Of a stretch of 64,000 bases of DNA, positions 55,650 to 64,000 are shown in pieces. Every line of letters begins with the position of its first letter. Position 1 is the stretch's first letter. The translations under genes were made by a program, and so were the position numbers. The DNA comes from Nematopogon swammerdamellus (Eukaryota > Arthropoda > Insecta > Lepidoptera > Adelidae), in NCBI GenBank assembly GCA_946902875.1, contig OX336358.1, forward strand, positions 15,865,694 to 15,929,693, given 5' to 3'. The notes under the pieces are model-generated. The model made no database searches. It was not told the DNA's origin and was given only the letters and a program-made list of their open reading frames with translations.

Positions 55650-56283
55650 AACCTCCTTTACTATCATTTTATTGCTTTACGTTTTGTTTATAGACGTCCA
55701 GAAATACCAGCCTTTCGGCTACAAAATCCAGACGTCTACAACCTGCACTCTTGCGAGTACAGTGATCATGTATGCCAGATCGAGGCCCCATAGCTGCTCT
55801 GTCGAACATCCGTTCTTCCGAAAAAATCCCATGGGAAACACAGGCTGCGACCTTTCCCCAGCCGATCCGAGCCACCACCCGTCCACCCGAAGGAACCCCC
55901 GACCGAAGTCGAGAGCCGGGGGTGAAGCCTTCACTGCCACTGGGGTCAGCACCCTTTCCAACCGCAACCTGTGCCCAGGGCCTCAGCGTTTTGTACTAGC
56001 CCAAAGGCTTTTGTTTTCACCAGCTATGTATATGCGTGGAAGTGCATATGACCACCACCTAATGTGTACCGGGGATCCACCGGTCTCGAATGACAGACTT
56101 ACGTCAGCGTCATTAGCTCGTGAGAAATCCATCCCACATCCACATATAAGTGTGTGTAGCACCGACATACCGATCTACATTATTCGCATGTCTACCAATT
56201 CTCCACATTGGTTACGGAGCTCTAAGTGGCTCACCACTCGCAGCTTTCGCTACTTATTCCCGTGTTAGGTGCTTTAACTAACT
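55650..56283. mobile_element. Unidentified 634-bp insert in repeat F
   Basis: Bounded by the 12-mer AGACGGACGGAC on both sides (55638-55649, 56284-56295), though this lies in a repetitive GACA/GACG tract. It holds a 198-codon plus frame (55672-56268), unusually long here, and a minus-strand 69-codon frame ending DFVAERLVFLDVYKQNVKQ, followed on that strand by 'gcaataaaatgatag'. 'tagacgtccagaaa' and 'tccagacgtcta' are inverted. I recognise no family. Confidence 0.5.
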
Positions 56284-56288
56284 AGACG

Positions 56289-56323
<35 letters not shown>

Positions 56324-56372
56324 GGCGTAGGCTTAGTAATAGGGTCCCGTACCGGATACGAAACACTAAAAA
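56284..56372 (+). repeat. Repeat F, 3' part of the split copy
   Basis: (GACA)n then 'ggcgtaggcttagtaatagg' and 'gtcccgtaccggatacgaaa', the 3' end shared with the other F copies. Confidence 0.75.
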
Positions 56373-57275
56373 CAATTGCTCGCTTCTATATACACCAGTC
56401 TCTCTGAACTCTGAACTAGTATCCCCTTGTATAAAATTAAACCGGGAGCTGCTGAGGTAGAATGAGACAGAATGGGCTGCTTCCTTCCCCTGTCTGCGTC
56501 AGACGCACCATACACCACCCACACACCCCATACAGCCTCGCGCAGCACTATGCATTCCATTCTCGCATTTCTACCGTACGCCACGAACGCGTGCACCTAC
56601 TGTATGAATATAAATGAAAAGCGTATAACTCAGGAACGACTTACTGGATTTACAAGAGGTTTATATGCAATTCGAGTAATTGCCGGAATGTCATGCATGT
56701 CAGATAGTCACGATATGTTAAATAGGAGCTGAGCAGTAGGACAGGAAGCGATCGAAATGGAAAATGGCAGACTGTGATATATGGTGATGGATGGATAAAT
56801 TGCATACCTAACAATAATAATTACAATCAATCAATACATGAAGAAAAAATACATATGTACAATATAGATATACAATAATCTGATAAAAGTATTATAATAA
56901 TATAGAAGTGATTCCTTTCAGTTAACCTTTTAGTACTGTTTATGTATTGATGTAAGAAAATACCCTGCGAAGTTCTTCCAGGCTCTTCTTCGTGGGTCTA
57001 ATCGTACCGGATATAACCGATTGTGAGAAGTTCGAGTGCAGTCTTACTGCCTTAAGAAAACAATAAACAACAAGAATAAAGAATATTATAAATATAAATA
57101 AAATACAACTTATAAATTACATTTAGAGCAGTGTTCCTGGAGAGTGGTGAGGTGGAGGCAGTGTGCAGGTTGGCTACAAGAATGCGCTCGCGCCAGCTCT
57201 CCTCACCAGCCAGGGTTACCATTACCTACATGTACGCATAGTGCCCTAAGTACTTACTTAAAACTTTCCTGACTT
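56373..57275. other. No gene seen
   Basis: Small frames near 56.4-56.7 kb lack motifs. Confidence 0.5.
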
Positions 57276-57641
57276 ACTAGCTTTTGCCGGCGGCTTCGCT
57301 CGCGTGAAATTGGTATTTAAAAAGAAGAAAGTAAGTAAGCCCGCTACCGTACGGCGCGCGGAACAATTCGGTTTGTATGAGAGCCACATCTTAGCGTAAC
57401 CGTAACTGAAATTTATCTAGCCTATCCTGTGTCACGTATAGTTAAATGTGATTGTACTAATTTTCATCGAATTCGAATGCTTGATTAATGTTTAAGAGTC
57501 ATGGAGGAACATACATACATACAGAAAAGATTTCTAAAAATAGTCAATTTAGTTTTAGTATCATATTACATAGAGTCTACAAACGCAGTATTTCATAAAA
57601 CAAAGTAAGTTACTCCATCACCATCGCTTACAGATTTATTA
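57276..57641 (+). repeat. Repeat I
   Basis: 'actagcttttgccggcggct' start, 'gtttgtatgagagccacatc', 'cctatcctgtgtcacgtata', 'agtctacaaacgcagtattt' and 'cttacagatttatta' end. Inverted relative to 821-1294. Confidence 0.7.
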
Positions 57642-58435
57642 GAAATATTTATTTATTATAGAATCAACATCTTTACAGTTACAATCAATTAAGTAGTAAA
57701 AACTTGTACAATATTAAAGACAATAACAGATTCAAGCAATATTGATATAATATGGTATAAACCACAGTATTGACGGAGAACATTTGAGTTGCATTGCAAG
57801 AAAGAGAGATAATTATAATGCTAGATATATATTGATGATAAACTGCTTTAATCTACCATTGTCCTTGATATTTTTTTGGTAAAGTTAACTACCATGGTTA
57901 ATTTTAATGGGATTTTTGACTGAGGTTTCGGGCCCGATTGTGTGGTCGCCAACGGCACAACTTAGGGATAGCAAATCAATTAGTAGGTGGATAGATATAA
58001 ATGTTTTTTTGCTCCAAAAACACGATATCTAATTTACATGACGTAAAATTATTTTACTCAGGTCTAAAGGCGGACTTATTCCTTAGAGCGATTTCTTCAA
58101 TGACTCGAAGTAATCCTAGTTGACACTAGGCCTTTCTGTTCCAATAATTAAATGTACCCATAAACATGTTTTAGTTTTTCTTTCAGAGTTGTTTTCTTCG
58201 GATGTAACCCTAGGTGGTTCTGCCTCCGCACGTCCGCCCGCACTATCGCCGTCTCGGCCGCCCTGTCGCCCGTCTCCCTCGCACGCGCTGCTAACTGTGA
58301 CATGAAGAAGTTCACTTCTGTCTGGAGACTTCGTTGTCTCTTATCCCTACGAGTAGGTCCTAGAGTCTGACAAGGTCTGCTCTGATAATTTTACTATAAT
58401 TTCTGTCTAGTTAAAATATAAGCGAAAAAAAAAAA
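57642..58435. other. No gene; LINE 3' UTR scrap
   Basis: 58064-58090 is a short reverse LINE 3' UTR phrase. Nothing else recognised. Confidence 0.5.
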
Positions 58436-58890
58436 ACCCCCCGACCCTTAAAAATTCCCGCGCTGCTCTAAGTTTTTATATTTTATTCACTTAGCGGTCC
58501 CCCGACTCATTTAAGTAAGTTTTTTTTTTTTTTTATTGAAACTGACACGGATGGCTACATCACCTACAACATCCGTGATGTCAGCCCATAACACCGGGTG
58601 AACTTGGTGCCACGTCAGTGCATCCCTTCGGTCGTGCCGGCTACACTGAACTGGACGGAAAACACAAACTATTTACATAGCCGTTTCGACCGACCTTTCA
58701 TTCAGTGCGGTGGTACCAACCCGGGCGGGTTAAACCCTACCACCTAGTAATATAAGAAGGGAGTCATATCCCATAGTCGCCTTTTACGACATACACGGGG
58801 AGAGATGCAGTGGGGCTATTCTTTTAAAGTACCGGCCCCACACGGTACATGTAAATGGAAATTATTTTTTACTTTTTAAGGGTCGGGTTT
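58436..58890. mobile_element. Possible short-TIR element interrupted by SINE-A
   Basis: 'cccgacccttaaaaa' (about 58440) is mirrored by 'ttttttaagggtcggg' (58873-58886). Without the SINE the element would be only about 125 bp. Tentative. Confidence 0.45.
58520..58848 (-). repeat. SINE-A, full length
   Basis: Poly(T) 58520-58534, full body and head ending 'ccccacacggtac'. Very similar to 34578-34913. Confidence 0.9.
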
Positions 58891-58904
58891 TGTTTTTAAA
58901 AGAG

Positions 58905-59030
58905 ACAATCCGGTTGTAGAGCGCAGAGACGTGCGAGTTGGTGCGACAGGGACGACGCTCTACAGTGCAACGGGCTGGTCTCTTTCTAAAGCTCGACACG
59001 CATTATTTTCTGCCGGGAGCTGTACTTTGG
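58905..59030. mobile_element. Second copy of the 140-bp MITE, left end altered
   Basis: 'tgcgacagggacgacgctct', 'ggtctctttctaaagctcga' and 'cacgcattattttctgccgg' match 49988-50127. The left end is replaced by 'agagacaatccggttgtaga', itself partly complementary to the right side. Confidence 0.7.
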
Positions 59031-59786
59031 GAGATATTCGCTTGGCGCCTTCTTATTAAAGATATAATTTATTGTTCGCTGGTCGCGCGATGACAACACT
59101 AATCGCCTTTATGTATACAGGGTGGAGGTCGGATGTGCTACAGTATACAGCCTGTTGCATGTTCGGCGTAGCGTCCGCAATAGTATGCATTGTATTGTAC
59201 AAAATTAAATATTAATTTTGTTATATATTGATTTTTAATTATACCTATTATTTTCTGCGGTGCAGAAGGCGTACTTATTGCAGAAAGCATTGTATTTTAG
59301 TCAACATTGACTATAACATTTATAATATTATTAGCTTTTACCCGCCACTTAATATTAATTATGCTTTTATTCTCTATATTAAAATATAATTAACATAAAT
59401 ATTTTTAATAAAAAATCCGGAGACTGCAGATCTATTGAACTTAATTAAAAGTAATTTATTCTATAATTTACATTGATCAATTAAATGTAAGCTATTAAGA
59501 CATATAAAAGTGTAAGTTAAGTTCGTGACTTGACATGAGCGGTGCTGGCCTGTGCCCCGGCCGGCGCGCCGGCGCAGATGAGGTGGCCGCGGGCCCTTGA
59601 GGTGTGATTAGCTTCGAATTGATTTTATTATTGGCTCTTGAGTTATTATGAAAGGAAATATTTTAACTAAAGGCAAGCCAACCGACACCGAATCCAACTG
59701 CGGTACTTTACTAATCACATTCCGTTTTAATATGTAAATTGTCAAGTGTTGACTTATTGCAAGCTTTTGTATTCTTATTTATTTTT
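59031..59786. other. No gene; lone CAGGGTG end
   Basis: 'tatacagggtggaggtcgga' at about 59117 resembles one end of a CAGGGTG TIR element but no partner was found. AT-rich otherwise. Confidence 0.45.
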
Positions 59787-60420
59787 AGGGTTCCGTATCC
59801 GTCGTACGGGACCCTATTACTACGGGGTAGGTGTCTGTCTGTCTGTCTGTCCGTCTGTCTGAGAGCTGTATCTCTTGAACCGTAATAGGTAGCCCGTTGA
59901 AATTATCACAGAATATGTGTTATAATACTAGGTGGTAGGGTTTATCCCGGCCGGATTGGTACCACCGCACTGAACGAAACGTCGGTCGAAACGGCTATGT
60001 AAATAGTTCGTGTTTTCCGTCCAGTTTAGTGTAGCCGACATGAAATGAAGGGAAGCACTGACATGGCACCTAGTTCACCCTGTGTTATGGGCTGACATCA
60101 CGGATGTTGTAGGTGATGTAGCCAACCGTGTTATGTTCCATAAAAAAAAAACAAAAAAAAAACAAATATAATGGCCGATATAACAACAAATAATAAAAAT
60201 AAGGAAAAATAAAAAATTCACGGGGTCCCCATACAAGAAACTAAAAAGTGTATGCGCGCCATCTACCGAAAACAGTATGAAGCATTTGAACTTAAATAGT
60301 AAATTTTAACTAATATGAAGCATTTCATAAAACATGCAATAGATTGCGTGAGTGGCGCTGACCATGACATGGCGATACGGAACCCACGGTGCGCGAGTTC
60401 GACAAGCACTTGGCCGGTAT
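59787..60420 (-). repeat. Repeat F, split by a SINE
   Basis: Starts 'agggttccgtatccgtcgta', is interrupted after 'gaatatgtgttataat', resumes 'tataatggccgatataacaa' and ends 'gcacttggccggtat'. It is close to the copy at 55315, sharing the 'gcgcgccatctacc' segment. Confidence 0.85.
59927..60166 (+). repeat. SINE-A/B, headless, with 6-bp TSD
   Basis: Begins at the body block 'actaggtggtagggtttatc', ends in an A-rich tail. TATAAT flanks it (59921-59926 and 60167-60172), and removing it restores repeat F. The 5' truncation falls exactly at the head/body junction. Confidence 0.9.
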
Positions 60421-60584
60421 CAAATCTTGCAACCGAATTTTAAAAATCGCTTGAGCTTAAATTTTGCACATACTTTTGGTGCTGGTTACAACACAATCAA
60501 GTGTACTCAAAATTGTGAAAAAAAAAACTAAAAAACATAATAAAACGCCTTTTTAAAAACAAGCTTTTATTTAAAAAGTACAGT

Positions 60585-60735
60585 CTCGGGTCCTTCAAGA
60601 GGGGCGTCAATAGGCACCTGTCAGGCCCGGATGACATTCGCAACCCCCGCATGCGACCGAATGTCCGTGGGCGTCGTTATGACACCTTATGGGTGGCTCG
60701 GCGCCACATATCGCGCTTTCAATAAAAACAAATCT
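60585..60735 (+). repeat. LINE-D 3' end
   Basis: 'gggtccttcaagaggggcgt', 'aggcacctgtcaggcccgga', 'gaatgtccgtgggcgtcgtt' and 'cgcgctttcaataaaaa'. Confidence 0.75.
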
Positions 60736-60889
60736 ACCAAGGCTCATGTCTTCGAAGGTGTTACCTGAAAAATTGATTAAAAAAAAGTTTAATTGTCAGG
60801 AACTTTTCTATTTCGCGTATAAACGTCAAAAAGGGGGAAACTATGCGGTCACGATGCTAGAGACATGGTGTCGTGGCAAACAGTGTTTC

Positions 60890-61118
60890 CATTTCCATCG
60901 TCGTGCGTGTCGGCTGCACTGCACTGGACAGAAAACACGAATTATTTTCGTAGCCGTTTCGACTAGTCTTCATTAGTGCGGTGGTACCGGAAGGGTTAAA
61001 ACCTAACACCTAGTGAGGTAAGAGAAGGGCCTATACTTTCACATGGATTCAGAATCACGCTCAGCCTCAACGGTTGGACGGTCACGCACTCATACAAAAT
61101 CCGACCACTCCCAGTGTG
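60890..61118 (-). repeat. SINE-B, older copy interrupted by a younger SINE-B
   Basis: 'gtgcgtgtcggctgcactgc', 'gtagccgtttcgactagtct', 'tcagaatcacgctcagcctc' and 'acgcactcatacaaaatccg' follow the B order with many changes, then stop at the poly(T) of the next copy. Confidence 0.65.
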
Positions 61119-61463
61119 TTTTTTTATGGAAACTGACACGATTGGCTACATCACCTACAACATCCGTGATGTCAGCCCATAACACCGCGAGAACAAGGTG
61201 CCATGTCAGTGCTTCCCTTCATTTCATGCCGGCTACACAGAACTGGACGGAAAACACGAACTAATTTACATAGCCGTTTCGACCGACGTTTCATTCAGTG
61301 CGGTGGTACCAACCCGGGCGGGATGAACCCTACCACCTAGTAAGGTAAGAAGGGATCTACAGTCTTACGTGGAATCCGAACCACGGTCAGCCTCCAACGG
61401 TCGAGCCGTCACCCATCCAAAGTACAACAGTCGACGGACCGCCCCACTGAGCTACCGAGGCTG
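61119..61463 (-). repeat. SINE-B, 5S segment partly deleted
   Basis: T7, complete body and head, but the piece between 'catccaaagta' and 'caacagtcgacgg' lacks the 'ctgaccgc...ttgctta' part. A and B boxes remain ('cactgagctaccgaggctg', 'gtggaatccgaacc'). Confidence 0.85.
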
Positions 61464-61483
61464 CTTATGGCGCCACACAAGGT

Positions 61484-61591
61484 AAGCCTCTCTGAGCGTG
61501 GTTTCGCGAGGAGTGGTGTTATTGGCTGTGACTGATCTTCTTTTGAACTTTTGGGCAGAGTCACCCGTGCCGGTTGTCCATAAAAAAAAAA
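61484..61591 (+). repeat. Repeat J
   Basis: 'aagcctctctgagcgtggtt', 'tcgcgaggagtggtgttatt', 'agagtcacccgtgccggttg' and A10. The middle differs from other copies. Confidence 0.7.
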
Positions 61592-61605
61592 CAGGAACGG
61601 TGCAA

Positions 61606-61800
61606 ATTCCACGGATTGTTTATTGTTTATTGTATAATTTCATCCATAGGTAGGTAACCTACGCTTGGATATGTCGAAAATTCCGCCAGTTCTAAATTCA
61701 ATGCGAAGAAGAACTGACAAACAAACTTCGCAAGTCACAATGTTTTGTTAGTACCTTATATATAAGTATTATAATTCAAGTAATGCAAGCAAGATAGTGA
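61606..61800 (-). repeat. Repeat K
   Basis: Reverse copy of 11870-12055: 'gtaacctacgcttggatatg', 'ccgccagttctaaattcaat', 'aacaaacttcgcaagtcaca'. Confidence 0.65.
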
Positions 61801-62295
61801 CATTAGTGGCGCGACGTTTTTACTGTTCCATAGACTTAGACGACCCAGGCAGCGCAGCGGGAACCTTATCAAAGCGGTCAGGTGTCGGCTCGTCAGTCCA
61901 TCCGTCTGTCCGTTCCGTCTGTCCGTCCATCTGTCACACGCGGTGCTGTTCGAGGTTTATACTGTTGAACGTGAAAATCATTAAATTTAAAAAATATATA
62001 ATAAAATAGCCAATTTAGTGCCTAAACTATTTTTGGACGAAATATTTTACTTGCAGTAGGTAAGCAAGTAAAATATAATCAAAGTTTAAAAATAAATTAA
62101 ACTAAATAAACAAAATGTTAATTTAGTTTAATTTATTTTATTTTAATTGTTAAAGCATATTTTCTGTTGTAAGTTGTATTTTTTTTCCCCGAATATTATT
62201 TATTTAGAATAACAAAATGAAAAATGAAAATCTACAGAAAAATAATAAAAAATTAAACCAACTAAATAAAAGTATTCTTGCATCCTCGGGACACG
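61801..62295. other. No gene seen
   Basis: GTCC/GTCT run and 'ctgtcacacgcggtgctgtt' at about 61890-61950 resemble 1841-1928. AT-rich after 62000. Confidence 0.45.
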
Positions 62296-62496
62296 ACTCA
62301 TTGTCCCGAGGACGGCCGCTGCGTTCCATCGCTGAATAGCGAGACTGATGTTTTGCGTGAGGAACGCTTTGCCGCGACGGTCCCCGGACGCTTCAATGAG
62401 CAACCGACCTAGATGCTTCACGAGGTCTTTGGCGTCCGGACTGCCTATATCGAAATGCTACTTCAATACGTCCCCGAGGGCTGGGACGAACTGAGT
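62296..62496 (-). pseudogene. LINE ORF C-terminus (IQRGN type)
   Basis: Minus strand reads FVPALGDVLK, a stop, HFDIGSPDAKDLVKHLGRLL, IEASGDRRGKAFLTQ, NISLAIQRWNAAAVLGTM. Parallels 17545-17823 at the IQR-N...VLGT motif. The frame then runs into AT-rich sequence. Truncated and stopped; clade not named. Confidence 0.6.
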
Positions 62497-63204
62497 TAGG
62501 TTAGGTTACGTTAGGGACGTATATTTCTGATGTTTATTTGTAAGTTGTATTATATTTTTATTAAATGAAATAATAAAAATTAATTCTGACAATTTTTAAG
62601 TTTATAACTTACACGGTTATGAGAAAATAGCATTTTAGTGGACTGCGGCGCGGAGCGAGACGAGACCCTATGTTTGTGAACAAGGCTCACACTTAACGGT
62701 TTTTTTTTTTTTGGACTTTAAACATTTCTCATATAGTACTTACCTATAATCGCAGCGGGCGAATGGGGGCAGAAGAAGGTTTAAATGACTATAAGTGAGT
62801 GGCTCTAGAGTTGATGAGGGGCGAGGGAGGGGGAGGTATAAATGGGATGTTATTAGAGTAAGTAATAGGAATATAATGTAAGTGTTGGCATGTGGCATGT
62901 TGAGAAGGCGCCCATTAATCGCGTTCATTCCCTTTAATCATATTAATATGGATGCGGCCTTCGTTTTATTAAATTGTTATACTGAATTAAAATATACCTC
63001 TGAAAATAAATAGCGATGGTACCTCATAGAACCAAATAGGAAACCTTCCTCAATTCCTCAAAAGGAATTAAAGAAGTGTCTAATACATATTTTTGTGTAA
63101 GAGAGCTGCTTCTGTGACCGCGCATTAAATTACATGGATAGAATAATCAATATCGGTCCAGTATTGAAAGGACTGAGGATGGGAGGGAGGAGGGGGGGGG
63201 GCAC
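62497..63204. other. No gene seen
   Basis: Three TTAGG-like units at 62491-62512 are too few to be telomeric. Nothing else recognised. Confidence 0.5.
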
Positions 63205-63314
63205 CAGCTTCAACGGTCGAAAGGTTACCCATCCAAGTTCCGACCGCGCCCGGGTGTGCTTAATGTGCACGATCGCACGTCAATTCATTGCACCACCGTG
63301 CTACCGTGGCTGAC
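63205..63314 (-). repeat. SINE-B head only
   Basis: 'cacccatccaagttccgac-type' segment ('ttacccatccaagttccgac'), 'gtgcttaatgtgcac' and 'caccgtgctaccgtggctga' give the 5S-like and A-box parts in reverse. The body and poly(A) are missing, so the head exists here without its usual 3' part. Confidence 0.65.
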
Positions 63315-63582
63315 TGACTGAGCGCATAAGTAAGTTCAATAAATGGAAGCAGAAAGGCACATCCACACTCTCGCGCGGCCAACTGCTTCGAGTTTCGAGG
63401 GATGTTTAGAAAATTACCCCGAAATAAGGTTTTAAACAGCCACTTAGCAAATCAACAGCTCCCCGTCCGTCCGTGCCCTCCGTTTCATTCAGCGTTTAGC
63501 GTTTGTGCTTAAGCAAACTAGTTGTTATAAAGAATAGAAGAGGCATCTGCCATCGAGCAGGTGACAAGTTATTATACATTAT

Positions 63583-63648
63583 ATGCTGTAATTTACCAGA
63601 ATACTTGTAGCACAACACCGATTACTCTGCTTATCCCAATTTTCGGGA
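63583..63648 (+). repeat. SINE-C 3' fragment, cut by SINE-A
   Basis: 'atgctgtaatttaccagaat', 'gtagcacaacaccgattact', 'cttatcccaattttcggga'. The usual continuation 'cagcgtgtgtg' seems to resume after the SINE-A as 'gcggcgtgtgctgtg'. Confidence 0.7.
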
Positions 63649-63963
63649 TTTTTTTTTTATGGAAACTGACACGGTTGGCTACATCATCCGTGATGTCAGC
63701 CCATAACACCGGATGAACTTGGTGCCACGTCAGTGCTTCCCTTCGGTCGTGCCGGCTACACTGAACTGGACGGAAAACACAAACTATTTACATAGCCGTT
63801 TCGACCGACCTTTCATTCAGTGCGGTGGTACCAACCCGGGCGGGTTAAACCCTACCACCTAGTAATATAAGAAGGGAGTCTTATCCCTTAGTTGCCTTTT
63901 ACGAAATACACGGGGAGAGATGCGGTGGGGCTATTCTTTTAAAGAACCGGCCCCACATGGTAC
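63649..63963 (-). repeat. SINE-A, full length, nested in SINE-C
   Basis: T10, a body with a small deletion ('acatca-tccgtgatg', losing 'cctacaaca'), intact head ending 'ccccacatggtac'. Confidence 0.9.
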
Positions 63964-64000
63964 AAAACGGTGCGCGGCGTGTGCTGTGTGTGTGTGTGTA
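63964..64000. repeat. (GT)n tract at window edge
   Basis: 'gtgctgtgtgtgtgtgtgta' runs to the end of the window; it may be the tail of the split SINE-C. Confidence 0.7.

Noticed and set aside
62491..62512. Telomeric TTAGG repeat
   Set aside because: Only about three imperfect units.

Overview
The window looks like intergenic or intronic DNA from an insect nuclear genome, most likely a moth or butterfly (Lepidoptera). It is AT-rich, contains no intact host gene that I can defend, and is packed with short retroposons, LINE 3' ends and foldback DNA elements of the kind common in lepidopteran genomes. Species cannot be named from the sequence. There are no bacterial features (operons, ribosome binding sites, CRISPR). 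I use local names for repeat families because I could not search a database: SINE-A, SINE-B, SINE-C, LINE-D, and repeats E, F, I, J, K, L.

Layout. 1-5.6 kb: repeat I, SINE-C, the 3' end of an RTE-like LINE, a 5'-truncated LINE reverse transcriptase (3250-4179) and a nested foldback. 5.8-7.7 kb: a 130-bp tandem array fused to a Helitron Pif1-type helicase remnant, followed by a near-perfect 547-bp palindrome. 7.7-12 kb: SINEs and LINE-D ends. 12.9-14.6 kb: a P-superfamily-like DNA transposon with perfect 27-bp terminal inverted repeats (TIRs), 8-bp target site duplications (TSDs) and a decayed THAP first exon. 17.5-19.8 kb: LINE C-termini, two inverted repeat F copies and an eight-unit 96-bp minisatellite. 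20-33 kb: mosaic LINE and SINE pieces, direct repeats and one TIR element. 33-41 kb: the densest SINE cluster, with clear nesting. 42-50 kb: a TIR element, three hairpin MITEs and several LINE tails. 50.8-52.3 kb: a mariner-like relic with a DUF4817-type transposase fragment. 53-64 kb: palindromes, a tRNA-like element, a 634-bp unidentified insert in repeat F, and more nested SINEs.

How the parts relate. SINE-A and SINE-B share one 3' body and poly(A) end but have different 5' heads; SINE-A and SINE-C share one 5' head but have different bodies. The SINE-B head combines tRNA-like A and B boxes with an internal segment closely resembling the 5S rRNA internal control region. This modular shuffling, plus repeated nesting with visible TSDs, is the most interesting biology in the window. 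All coding traces belong to transposons and nearly all are truncated, frameshifted or stopped, so the region appears to be a transposon graveyard with some fairly recent SINE insertions.
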